From assembly GCF_900104035.1 (NCBI RefSeq), contig NZ_FNIT01000001.1:495252-559251 (forward strand): 64,000 bases of DNA, read 5' to 3'. The first letter of the stretch is position 1; every line of letters begins with the position of its first letter. The notes beneath the pieces were generated by a model. The model worked only from the letters and a program-made list of their open reading frames with translations, did no database searches and was not told the origin of the DNA. Made by a program: the position numbers and the translations under genes. Source of the stretch: Aureimonas jatrophae (lineage in GTDB: Bacteria; Pseudomonadota; Alphaproteobacteria; Rhizobiales; Rhizobiaceae). Shown one piece after another: positions 54,692-63,472 of this stretch.

Positions 54692-55617
54692 CCCTTGACG
54701 CTCCCGGCTGCGATGCCCCGCACGAACCAGCGGCCGGACACGAAGTAGACGACGAGCGGCACCAGCGCCGTGAGGATGGTGGCCGCCATGTTGACGTTGT
54801 AGAGGCGCTCGCCCTGGGTCGAATTGACGATGTTGTTGAGCTGAACCGTCATCGGAAGGTTCTCGCGTCCCGCGAAGACCAGTCCCAGGATGAAGTCGTT
54901 CCAGATGCCAGTGACCTGCAGGATCGCGGCGACGACCAGGATCGGCGTCGACATGGGCAGGAGGACGCGGAAGAAGATCTGCCAGAAGCCCGCACCATCC
55001 ACGCGCGCCGCCTTGAACAGTTCCGACGGCAGGCTCCCGTAGTAGTTGCGGAAGAGCAGCGTCATCACCGGAAGCCCGAAGGTCGTGTGGATCAGGACGA
55101 TGCCCGGCAGCGAGCCATAGAGGCCGACAGTCGAGAACATGCGCACTAACGGGTAGATGAAGACCTGATAGGGGATGAAGGCGCCGAGCAGCAGGACCGC
55201 GAACAGAAGGTTCGCGCCCTTCGGACGCCAGAGCGAGAGGGCGTAGCCCGTCACCGACCCCACCGCGATCGAGATCAGGACGCTCGGCACGAGGATCTGC
55301 ATCGAGTTCAGGAAGCCGGTCTGGATGCCGTTGCAGGCGAGACCCGTGCAGGCGGTCGACCAGGCGGCACGCCAGGCCTCGAAGGTCAGGTCGGCGGGCC
55401 ATGCGAAGATCGATGAGACGCGGATCTCGTCCATCGTCTTCAGCGACGTCATCAGCATGATGTACAACGGCAGGAGGAAGAAGAGGGCCGCGATCGCCAG
55501 AAAGGCGTAGAGCCCGACCCGACCCGCTGTCAGATGGCGTGGCTTCGGTCCACGAGCCGTCGCCGGAAAGGCCCGACCGGCGACGGGAAGGGCGGGGGAC
55601 GAGGTGACGACGCTCAT
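54688..55617 (-). CDS. Carbohydrate ABC transporter permease (MalG type)
   Basis: The 309-residue permease has six or so helices and the EAA coupling motif ELFKAARVDGAGFWQIFFRVLLP. The C-terminus ends FVRGIAAGSVKG as in most MalG-like proteins. An extra loop contains ACTGLACNG with two cysteines. It overlaps the MalF-type and ATPase genes by ATGA at both ends, so all three are translationally coupled. Confidence 0.93.
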   Translation of the reverse strand: MSVVTSSPALPVAGRAFPATARGPKPRHLTAGRVGLYAFLAIAALFFLLPLYIMLMTSLKTMDEIRVSSIFAWPADLTFEAWRAAWSTACTGLACNGIQTGFLNSMQILVPSVLISIAVGSVTGYALSLWRPKGANLLFAVLLLGAFIPYQVFIYPLVRMFSTVGLYGSLPGIVLIHTTFGLPVMTLLFRNYYGSLPSELFKAARVDGAGFWQIFFRVLLPMSTPILVVAAILQVTGIWNDFILGLVFAGRENLPMTVQLNNIVNSTQGERLYNVNMAATILTALVPLVVYFVSGRWFVRGIAAGSVKG

Positions 55618-56504
55618 GCGTGGGCCCCCGCACGATCCTTGCGAAAGTACTCGACGTAGAGCCAAGGCACCAGGACGCAGAGCACGGTCACGAGCATGAC
55701 GCTGGAAGCCGCCGTCGCAAGACCGATGTTCTGGCGGCTGAACAGGTAGTCCATGACGAAGGTCGCGGGCATCGACGTCGCCGTGCCGGGACCGCCGTTG
55801 GTCAGCGCGATCACGAGATCGTAAACCTTCACCACCGCGATCGAGAGCAGCACGACGGACGTCACGATCATCGGCTTGAGAAGCGGCAGGACGATCGAAA
55901 GGTAGAACCGCCAGGCGGGTACGCCGTCGACGCGGGCGGCCTTCCAGAGTTCCTGGTCGACCCCGCGCAGACCCGCGAGCATCAGCGCCATGACGAGGCC
56001 GGACGCCTGCCAGACGCCGGCGATGACGACCGCGTAGATCGCCATGTCCCGCTGAACGCTCCAGTCGAACGAGAAGCTCGTCCATCCGAGGTCGCGCACC
56101 GACTTCTGAATGCCGAGCGTCGGGTTCATCATCCACTGCCAGATGAGGCCGGTGACGATGAAGCTCATGGAATAGGGATAAAGGAAGATTGTGCGCAGCC
56201 CGTCCTCGGCGCGAATGCGCTGGTCGAGGGCGACCGCCAGAAGAAAGCCGAGCACCAGGCATATGCCGACGAAGAGCACGCCGAACGTCGCGATGTTCTG
56301 CAGCGACACAAGCCAGCGGGCGTCGTTGAACAGCCGGGCGTACTGGTCCGCGCCCACGAAGTTGTTGACGGGCAGAAGCCTCGAGCTGGTCAGCGAGATC
56401 CAGACGGTCCAGGCCATCGTGCCGAGATAGGCGAAGACGACCACGAGAAGGGCGGGGATCAGCGCAAGGCGCGGGGCCCAGGCGATCTTGCGTCTCTGTG
56501 TCAC
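55614..56504 (-). CDS. Carbohydrate ABC transporter permease (MalF type)
   Basis: The 296-residue permease has IFLYPYSMSFIVTGLIWQWM and coupling loop ELWKAARVDGVPAWRFYLSIVLP. There is no suitable ATG; a GTG at 56504 is chosen because GGAGG (minus strand of 56511-56515) lies six bases before it and the product then begins MTQRRKIAWAPRLALIPAL, typical of the family. The upstream Arg/Ser-rich frame is not coding. It pairs with the MalG-type permease. Confidence 0.9.
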   Translation of the reverse strand: MTQRRKIAWAPRLALIPALLVVVFAYLGTMAWTVWISLTSSRLLPVNNFVGADQYARLFNDARWLVSLQNIATFGVLFVGICLVLGFLLAVALDQRIRAEDGLRTIFLYPYSMSFIVTGLIWQWMMNPTLGIQKSVRDLGWTSFSFDWSVQRDMAIYAVVIAGVWQASGLVMALMLAGLRGVDQELWKAARVDGVPAWRFYLSIVLPLLKPMIVTSVVLLSIAVVKVYDLVIALTNGGPGTATSMPATFVMDYLFSRQNIGLATAASSVMLVTVLCVLVPWLYVEYFRKDRAGAHA

Positions 56505-56616
56505 GAGGGACCTCCAACGCGAGCGGGAAACGATCCGGCGGCGGGGGAGGGCCGCCGCCGGACGGCGGACATCGGAACGGCTGTGGAGGTCGCGAACGGA
56601 CCTCCGAGGCGAACCG

Positions 56617-57867
56617 TCAGTCGGCGGAGCCGATGATGTCCGCGTAGGTCGCGACGAAGTCGTCCGCACTCGCCGAGGGGTTGGAGAAGAAGTTCGTGAT
56701 CGCGTCCTGCAACTGGCCGGTCGTGTCGGCCGAGATCATGTAGGTCGCGGCCGGAACCTGCTTGGCGGGATCGCGCACCTCGGACACGCCCTTCTGGGCG
56801 CAGGCGTCCATCTTCGAGGTGTCGACATCCGTGCGGACGGGGATCGAGCCCTTCACGTTGTTGAACTCAATCTGCGTTTCGGGATCCAGCATGGTCTTGG
56901 CCAGGAGCGCCTGGGGCGTCGTCGGCGTATCAGATCCGTTCTTCGGGAAGACGAACACGTCGCCGCCCATGACGTAGCCTGCGTCGCCCGGAACGAGCGC
57001 GCAGCCCGCATCCTGGCCGGGCGTCATCTTGGCGTTGATGAAGTCGCCCTTGGCCCAATCGCCCATGATCTGGACGCCGGCCTTGCCCGTGATCACCATC
57101 GCCGTGGCGTCGTTCCAGTTGCGGCCCGGCGCGCCCGCGTCGACATAGTTGCGCAGCTTCGCGAAGTCCTCGACCGACTTCTTGAACTCGGGCGAGTTGA
57201 CGAGCGCCGTGTCGTGGTCGCGGAAGATCTTGATGAAGTTGTCCTTGCCCACGTGGCCGAGCAGGAAGGCGTCAAAGACCAGCGTCTCCTGCCAGGCTTG
57301 ACCGCCCCAGGCCATGGGCGTGACGCCGGCAGCCTTGAGCTTGTCGAGGGCGGCAAAGAGCGCGTCAAACGTCGTGGGCGCTTCGGTGATGCCGGCCTTC
57401 TGGAACGTGGCGGCGTTGTAGAACATCCAGTTCTGACCGTGGATGTTCACCGGCACCGCATAGAACTTGCCATCGCGCGAGGCGGCGTTGACGATCGCCT
57501 CCGGCATGACCGACGTCCAGTTGCCTTCCGTCGCGACGCTGGACATGTCGGCCAGGAGGTCCTGTCCCACGAGGTCGTCGAACTGACGGCCGGTGTTGAA
57601 CTGAGAGGAGGCCGGCGGATTGCCGCCGATGATGCGGTTGATCGCGGCGGCGCGGGCGGCTTCGCCACCGGCCACGGCCGAATCGACCCACTCGCCGCCA
57701 CCGGCCTTGAACCGGTCCGCGAACACCTTGACGGCCGCGGCCTCGCCGCCGGACGTCCACCAGTGCATGACCTCGGCGCGCTCCGGCGACTGGGCTCGGG
57801 CGGGACCAAAGGCCGTGATGGCCAGAAGGGCTACGCCCGCAAGGGCGCACGTCGTCCGCAATGTCAT
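56617..57867 (-). CDS. Carbohydrate ABC transporter substrate-binding protein
   Basis: The 416-residue precursor has a signal peptide (MTLRTTCALAGVALLAITAFGPARA) and an SBP family 1 fold with MHWWTSGGEAAAVKVFAD, typical of sugar-binding proteins for mono- or disaccharides such as glucose/mannose. It is the first gene of the operon ABC importer - isomerase - dehydrogenase. The operator palindrome lies 50 bases upstream of the start. Confidence 0.93.
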   Translation of the reverse strand: MTLRTTCALAGVALLAITAFGPARAQSPERAEVMHWWTSGGEAAAVKVFADRFKAGGGEWVDSAVAGGEAARAAAINRIIGGNPPASSQFNTGRQFDDLVGQDLLADMSSVATEGNWTSVMPEAIVNAASRDGKFYAVPVNIHGQNWMFYNAATFQKAGITEAPTTFDALFAALDKLKAAGVTPMAWGGQAWQETLVFDAFLLGHVGKDNFIKIFRDHDTALVNSPEFKKSVEDFAKLRNYVDAGAPGRNWNDATAMVITGKAGVQIMGDWAKGDFINAKMTPGQDAGCALVPGDAGYVMGGDVFVFPKNGSDTPTTPQALLAKTMLDPETQIEFNNVKGSIPVRTDVDTSKMDACAQKGVSEVRDPAKQVPAATYMISADTTGQLQDAITNFFSNPSASADDFVATYADIIGSAD

Positions 57868-57916
57868 GATCGTCTGTCTCCCAGCGTTTCGATCCGGCGG
57901 CTCGTGACGAGCTCAT

Positions 57917-57932
57917 TTGTAATCGATTACAA
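57917..57932. promoter_or_regulatory. Perfect 16-bp palindrome, likely LacI-type operator
   Basis: TTGTAATCGATTACAA is a perfect inverted repeat between the divergent sugar-binding protein gene (start 57867) and the LacI-family gene (start 57982). LacI-family operators are commonly 14-18 bp palindromes with a central CG, as here. It probably allows one regulator to control both directions. Confidence 0.8.
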
Positions 57933-57981
57933 TCTCAGGCTAGACTGGACCGAACGCGGTTGGCAAGGGGGGAACACAACT

Positions 57982-59037
57982 GTGAGCGGTTCGGCAGCGG
58001 AGGCGGCGAGGGATCCCGTCCGGACCGGGAGCGCGGTCACGATCACCGATGTCGCGCGCGTTGCCGGCGTTTCGACGGCGACCGTCTCGCGCGCCTTGGC
58101 GCAGCCCGACAGCGTGCGTGGGCCGACGCGCGCCCGTGTGCTGCAGGCCATCCGCGAGCTCGGCTATGTCCCGAACGCCGCCGCCCGCAGCCTGCGTCGA
58201 GGCCGAACGCGCACCGTGTTGATCGTCGTGCCGAAGCGTGCCAACCCGCCCTTCTTCGCCGAGGTTCTGCGCGGCATCGATGTGACGCTGGCGGCGGCCG
58301 GCTACTCGGCGATCATGGGCAATCTCGATGAGGACGGCGCGCGTGAACGCCAACTGGCGGAGCTGGTTTTTTCCGGTCATATCGACGGCGTGATCGTCCT
58401 GTCGGGCATTTTGCCGCGCATCGACGATCGCTCAATTTTGGAGGCCGCGATCCCGATCGTCAGCGCCTGTGCTCCGATCGACCAACGCGGCTACAGCGTT
58501 CTGACGGACGAGGGCGAGGCGATCGTCGCGGCCCTGCACCACTTGATCGAACTCGGTCACCGCCGTTTGGCGCACCTCGCCGGCCCGGACGGCAACTTCA
58601 ACGCCGAGACCCGCTGGAACGCGCTCAAGCGTTTCATGAGCGGCCAGACGGAGCCCGGCATCACGCTCGAGAAGTTGCAGGGACAGTTCACCTTCGAAGG
58701 CGGCGAAGAGGCGGCCGCCGCCTTTCTGGCCCTCGACCCCGCCCCGACGGGCGTCGTCGCCTGCTCGGACGAGGCGGCCATCAGCTTCATGAAGGCTCTA
58801 CGAGCGGCAGGGCGGCGTGTGCCCCAGGACGTATCGATCGTCGGATTCGACGGGATCGAGTTCGCGGACTATTGCGAGCCGGCGTTGACGACGGTGTGCC
58901 AGCCGCGATTCCTGATCGGCGAAACCGCGGCACGGCAACTTCTCGCCTTCCTGGACGGCAACGGGCCGACGGAGCGGCACGTCGTCCTGCCCAACCAGCT
59001 GCGCGTTGCCGGATCCAGCGCGCCGCCCCCGGCCTGA
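57982..59037 (+). CDS. LacI-family sugar regulator
   Basis: The 351-residue protein has an N-terminal LacI helix-turn-helix (TITDVARVAGVSTATVSRAL, about residues 22-41), hinge helix PNAAARSLRRGRT and a periplasmic-binding-type sensor domain (VLIVVPKRANPPFFAEVLRG, VVACSDEAAISFMKAL). A GTG at 57982 after AAGGGGGGAAC is used. It should repress the divergent sugar operon through the adjacent palindrome, with release by the imported sugar or its metabolite. Confidence 0.9.
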   Translation: MSGSAAEAARDPVRTGSAVTITDVARVAGVSTATVSRALAQPDSVRGPTRARVLQAIRELGYVPNAAARSLRRGRTRTVLIVVPKRANPPFFAEVLRGIDVTLAAAGYSAIMGNLDEDGARERQLAELVFSGHIDGVIVLSGILPRIDDRSILEAAIPIVSACAPIDQRGYSVLTDEGEAIVAALHHLIELGHRRLAHLAGPDGNFNAETRWNALKRFMSGQTEPGITLEKLQGQFTFEGGEEAAAAFLALDPAPTGVVACSDEAAISFMKALRAAGRRVPQDVSIVGFDGIEFADYCEPALTTVCQPRFLIGETAARQLLAFLDGNGPTERHVVLPNQLRVAGSSAPPPA

Positions 59038-59059
59038 ACGCCGGAGGCGGAGCGATGCG

Positions 59060-60238
59060 TCAGCCGTGCGGTCGGATCACGACCTTGGTGCAGTTGTCCT
59101 TCTTCTCCTGGAACAGCTTGTAGAGTTCCGGGCCGTCTTCCAGGCTGGTCGAGCGATGGCTGATGATGAACGAGGGGTCGATCTCGCCGCGCTCGATGCG
59201 CTCGAGCAACGGCTTCATGTAGCGCAACATGTGGGTCTGACCGGTCTTCAACGTCAGACCCTTGTTCATGAGAACCCCCATCATGACCGGTCCGACCGGA
59301 CCCGCATAGACGCCGGGCATCGACACGACACCGCCGGGACGGCAGGCGATGACCGCCTGGTTGAAGGCGAACGGCCGTTCCATGGAAACGGTCGCCGACA
59401 TCACCGCCGACGAGACCTTCTGCGCCAGCGTGTCGGCACCGTGCGACTCCATGCCGACCGCCTCGATCACGGCGTCCGGCCCCTGGCCGGCCGTCATCTC
59501 CATCAGGCGGTCCTGGATATTCTCGTCGCCGAAGTCGATCGTCTCCGCGCCGGCCTGCCGGGCCAGCGCCAGGCGCTCAGGCACGCTGTCGATCGCGATC
59601 ACGCGCTCGGCTCCCAGCATCAGGGCGCATTTCACGGCCAGGACGCCGACCGGACCGCAGCCCCAGATGGCCACCGTCTCGCCGCCCTTCAGGTCGCAGT
59701 TTTCGGCGGCCATGTAGGCGGTCGGGAAGATGTCGGAAAGGAAGAGGACCTGCTCGTCCGACAGGCCCGGCGGTACGACGAGCGGCCCGACGTCGGCGTG
59801 GGGAACACGCAGGTACTCGGCCTGTCCGCCGGCGAAGCCGCCGGTGATGTGCGAGTAGCCGAAAAGACCGGCCAGGGGGTAGCCGAACTGTTCCGCCTGC
59901 ATACGGCCGTTGGGATTGGTGCGCTCGCAGCAGCTCCAGTTGCCCCAGCGGCATTGACGGCACTCGCCGCAGCAGATCGTGAACGGAACAACGACGCGAT
60001 CACCGACCTTCAGGCGGCTGGCGCCCCGGCCCACCTCCACGACCTCGCCCATGGTCTCGTGACCGACGATATCGCCGCTCTTCATGGTCGGCATGTAGCC
60101 GCCGTAGAGGTGGAGGTCGGAACCGCAGATCGCGCAGGCCGTGACCTTGATGACGACATCGCGGTCATCCTCGATCTTGGGATCGGGGACCGTCTCGCAT
60201 CGCATGTCGCCCTTGCCGTGCCAGGTCAGCGCTTTCAT
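59060..60238 (-). CDS. Zinc-dependent alcohol dehydrogenase (MDR family)
   Basis: The 392-residue medium-chain dehydrogenase has catalytic zinc residues Cys38 (AICGSDLH), His60 and Glu61 (GHETMG). Structural zinc cysteines are in ICCGECRQCRWGNWSCC, and the nucleotide motif is IWGCGPVGVLAVKCAL. It resembles glutathione-independent formaldehyde dehydrogenase or threonine dehydrogenase-like enzymes by its length and structural loop. The substrate is open. It converges on the LacI gene with 22 bases between the stops. Confidence 0.88.
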   Translation of the reverse strand: MKALTWHGKGDMRCETVPDPKIEDDRDVVIKVTACAICGSDLHLYGGYMPTMKSGDIVGHETMGEVVEVGRGASRLKVGDRVVVPFTICCGECRQCRWGNWSCCERTNPNGRMQAEQFGYPLAGLFGYSHITGGFAGGQAEYLRVPHADVGPLVVPPGLSDEQVLFLSDIFPTAYMAAENCDLKGGETVAIWGCGPVGVLAVKCALMLGAERVIAIDSVPERLALARQAGAETIDFGDENIQDRLMEMTAGQGPDAVIEAVGMESHGADTLAQKVSSAVMSATVSMERPFAFNQAVIACRPGGVVSMPGVYAGPVGPVMMGVLMNKGLTLKTGQTHMLRYMKPLLERIERGEIDPSFIISHRSTSLEDGPELYKLFQEKKDNCTKVVIRPHG

Positions 60239-60348
60239 CGGCCTACTCCGTCTGCCAGATTGGGTCCGACGGACGGCGTCCTGGGCCTAGCGCCATCAGG
60301 CGCGAAAGGCCGTGTGGCGCTCGATGGTCTGCCGTCCGTCTCGCGGGA

Positions 60349-61047
60349 TCAACCGGTGGTTTCGGGCAGGGTTCCGGGCTTGTTCGCGTCGCGGCTACGC
60401 GGTGCCGCTGCCACGCGCCGGACCGATCGGACGTCGCGGATGGCTACGTCTGGCGACCTGAAGGCCATGCCGGTCGCAAAGAGCGCGAGGTAGAGGTAGG
60501 CGCCGAGTTCGAGCGTTTCCTCGATCTCGACGAGAATGCGGTGCTCAGCGAGTTCCGCCAGTCCCAGAAGCACCGCCGCAAGAGCGACGGGCCAGACCCA
60601 CAGGATGTTGCCGAGATCGACGACACGACGCCACGGCGCATGCTTAAGCAGCAACACAAGCGCACAGATCGTTCCAGCACCCACCGCGAAGACGGCCTTA
60701 GCCGGGCGCGTCGCGCAGATGCCGCCCTCGTAGAAGGCACTCTCACAGGCCGGGATCTCGCGTTGCAAGGCCAGCAGGCAAGCCAGGATCAGGACGGCGC
60801 TGAAGACGGCTCGCGCCCCCGACGAGCGAACCAGGGCGTGGGCGAACAGGATCGCCGAAAGGCCGAGAAGCGCCATCTGCGGGGTTTCGATCAGTCCGTT
60901 CTCCCGAAACACGGACGGCCAAACGACGAGGAGCGTCTCGCCGAAAAGCGGCGCGGCCACCAGAATCAGTAGAAACCCTAGTGCCCAGGAAGCGAAGCTG
61001 GGCTTGGCCGTGTCAGGCCAGTCAATCAAATGCGAGCGCGATGCCAT
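60349..61047 (-). CDS. Integral membrane protein of unknown function
   Basis: The 232-residue product has six or so hydrophobic helices (for example ALGFLLILVAAPLFGETLLV and ALLGLSAILFAHALV), a pair of Cys residues (IPACES and GGICATR) in a likely periplasmic loop, and a basic C-terminal tail. I do not recognise a family. The ATG at 61047 (MASRSHLIDW) is preferred; 61080 adds 11 residues and also lacks a clear ribosome binding site. No operon partner is evident. Confidence 0.65.
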   Translation of the reverse strand: MASRSHLIDWPDTAKPSFASWALGFLLILVAAPLFGETLLVVWPSVFRENGLIETPQMALLGLSAILFAHALVRSSGARAVFSAVLILACLLALQREIPACESAFYEGGICATRPAKAVFAVGAGTICALVLLLKHAPWRRVVDLGNILWVWPVALAAVLLGLAELAEHRILVEIEETLELGAYLYLALFATGMAFRSPDVAIRDVRSVRRVAAAPRSRDANKPGTLPETTG

Positions 61048-61174
61048 CTGGGAGCGACCTATTCCTGCGCTTCCCGACATGCGTTGCGAAGCTTTCGTGA
61101 CGGAGCATAGGCCGGGACGAAAGCGGAATCCACGACATTATAGGGCTTGCTTATTGCCTCGGTTTGCGGGCGCT

Positions 61175-63385
61175 CTAACGCGGTGTCCGATGCGACGCAG
61201 CCACCAGCGGTTCGTTCGCGACCAGGAAGCGCGCCTCGAATTCCGCCGCTGGTACCGGCCGTCCGAACAGATAGCCTTGACCTTCCGGACAGTGACGTCG
61301 AACGAACTCCGCCTGCGCCGGCGTCTCGATCCCTTCTGCGATCACCTCGAGTTCGAAGCCCTCCGCAAGGCGCGCGACGGCTTCAATCACCGCCATGGCC
61401 GATCTCTGGTTGGACAGGTCGCTGACGAAGGAGCGATCGATCTTGAGGCGCGAGACCGGGAACTCCCTGAGCATCGTCAGCGAGGCATATCCCGTTCCAT
61501 AGTCGTCGAAGGCGATCCCCACGCCAAGGCGGCGCAGGTCTTCGAGAATCGCGGCGATCCGGCCCTCGTTGCGCAGGATCGTGTTCTCCGTGATCTCCAG
61601 TTCGAGCGCCTCCGGCGCTAGTCCGAAGTCCCGCAAGGCGGTCTGAACCGTCGACGAGAGGCCGCTGGCTCGAAACTGAGCCGCGAAGAGGTTGACGCCC
61701 ATGCGGAAGCGCTCGCCGCCGCCCGGTTGCCATAAGGCAGCCTGCGCGCAGGCTGTGCGCAAGATCCATTCTGACACGGGTACCGCGAGCAAGCCCTCCT
61801 CGATGGTCGACAGGAAGGCTGCCGGAGACAGGACGCCGCGTTCGGGGTGGTTCCAGCGGATCAATGCCTCCGCTCCCACGACGGCACCGTCAGCCAGCCG
61901 GACCTGCGGCTGATAGTAGAGTTCGAATTCGCCCCGCTCCCAAGCCTGCCGAACGCTCGATGTCAGGGACACGCGCGAGCGCTCCAGCGGCCGCAGATCC
62001 GGCGTGAACAGACGCACTGCCTGCTTGCCCTCGCTCTTGGCTCGATAGAGCGCTAGATCGGCATCCGCCATCAGCCGCTCGACGTCCCACCGCCCGCCTG
62101 CGCCAAGCGCGACACCACAACTGGCGCCGATGTAGACGCCGCGCTCGCCGACCTCGATCGGTTGCTCGATCTCCCGGATCACAGCATTGCCCAAAGCCGC
62201 GGCCGCCAGCGGATCGGCGCAATCCTCAAGCACGGCCACGAACTCGTCGCCGCCGAGCCGAGCTGTCAGACACTGCGGTGTCGCAAGCGCCTCCAGACGT
62301 CCGGCGACAACGCGCAGCACCGCATCGCCGGCCGCGTGACCGAGGCTGTCGTTGACTTCCTTGAAGCCATCCAGATCGAAGAGCAGGACGGCGCAGGCGG
62401 CCTGACGCCCGGCGATTGACGCGATGTGCTTCTCGAGAGCGCGCCTGTTCGCCAAGCCGGTCAACGGATCGAAGCTTGCCTCGCGTTGCAGGCGGGTCTC
62501 CGCTTCGACCCGGTCCGTGATGTCCCGGATGATGGCACCGAACCGGTGCTCTCCGGCTTCGGTCCAATGGGACAACGAGAGTTCAATCGGAAACTCCGTC
62601 CCGTCGCGACGGCATGCCGATACGGTCACGAGCGAACCGATCAGCCGCGTCGGCTCGCCACGGATCGCGGCGGCAAATCCCGCTTCGTGCATGGCTCGCA
62701 TTCGGGGCGGCACGATCATCGACAACGACCGGCTGATCGCCATCTCGGCGGGATATCCGAACATGCGCTCGGCGGCCGTGTTCCAGGTCAGAACGCGGTT
62801 CGCGCCATCCGCACAGACGATCGCATCTGCCGACGCACCGGCCACGGCATCGAAGCGACGCCGGCTGCTATCGGCCGCGATCGCGGCCCGACGCGCTTCG
62901 AGACGCTCCATGGCCATCGCAGCGAGATCACGCAGCATCGCTTGTTGCGCAGGTCCGAAATCGTGACGCGAGCGCGTATCCTTGATGCAGAAGCTGCCGA
63001 TCGCATGCCCGTCTTCGGCAACGAGCGGGGCTCCGGCGTAGAACCGGATGCCCGGCTCACCTATCACCCATGGCGAGTTGCGAAACCGAGGATCCGCCGA
63101 CGCATCGGGGACCACCAGCACATCCTCCTTCCGGATGGCATGCGTGCAGAACGAGCCATCCCGATCCGTCGAGCAGACATCCAGACCAACCCGGGCCTTG
63201 AAGAACTGATGATCGGCCGCGACGAACGAGATCGCGACGATTGGAACATCGAACACATGCTTCGCATGCCGCACGAGCAGGTCGAACGCCTCTTCCGGCT
63301 CCGACGCCAGGATGCGGTAGCCAGCGAGGGTTCGCAGTCGCCCCGGCTCGTCGTCGGGAAGGGAGTCGGTGGCTGGACGGGACAT
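61175..63385 (-). CDS. GAF-PAS-GGDEF-EAL cyclic di-GMP enzyme
   Basis: The 736-residue protein has an N-terminal GAF domain (about 25-165), a PAS domain (about 178-295), a GGDEF domain with RLGGDEFVAVL and an EAL domain with GAEALIRW, FDDYGTGYASL, LKIDRSFV and AEGIET. Both catalytic motifs are intact, so it could both make and degrade cyclic di-GMP; one activity often dominates. No I-site RxxD is visible before GGDEF. It is cytosolic, with no membrane helix, and probably follows the chemotaxis receptor gene. Confidence 0.92.
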   Translation of the reverse strand: MSRPATDSLPDDEPGRLRTLAGYRILASEPEEAFDLLVRHAKHVFDVPIVAISFVAADHQFFKARVGLDVCSTDRDGSFCTHAIRKEDVLVVPDASADPRFRNSPWVIGEPGIRFYAGAPLVAEDGHAIGSFCIKDTRSRHDFGPAQQAMLRDLAAMAMERLEARRAAIAADSSRRRFDAVAGASADAIVCADGANRVLTWNTAAERMFGYPAEMAISRSLSMIVPPRMRAMHEAGFAAAIRGEPTRLIGSLVTVSACRRDGTEFPIELSLSHWTEAGEHRFGAIIRDITDRVEAETRLQREASFDPLTGLANRRALEKHIASIAGRQAACAVLLFDLDGFKEVNDSLGHAAGDAVLRVVAGRLEALATPQCLTARLGGDEFVAVLEDCADPLAAAALGNAVIREIEQPIEVGERGVYIGASCGVALGAGGRWDVERLMADADLALYRAKSEGKQAVRLFTPDLRPLERSRVSLTSSVRQAWERGEFELYYQPQVRLADGAVVGAEALIRWNHPERGVLSPAAFLSTIEEGLLAVPVSEWILRTACAQAALWQPGGGERFRMGVNLFAAQFRASGLSSTVQTALRDFGLAPEALELEITENTILRNEGRIAAILEDLRRLGVGIAFDDYGTGYASLTMLREFPVSRLKIDRSFVSDLSNQRSAMAVIEAVARLAEGFELEVIAEGIETPAQAEFVRRHCPEGQGYLFGRPVPAAEFEARFLVANEPLVAASHRTPR

Positions 63386-63420
63386 CGCCGCTCGCAGATC
63401 GGATGGGTCATTGTATAGCG

Positions 63421-63446
63421 CCGCCGGCTATTGTTTCGGCCGGCGG
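63421..63446 (-). terminator. Hairpin after the chemotaxis receptor gene
   Basis: Arms CCGCCGGC (63421-63428) and GCCGGCGG (63439-63446) form a perfect 8-bp stem with a 10-base loop between the receptor stop and the GGDEF-EAL start. No T tract follows, so it is a weak terminator candidate or an mRNA-stabilising hairpin. Confidence 0.5.
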
Positions 63447-63472
63447 CACCGCGATCCCGATGGGGAAGTAGC

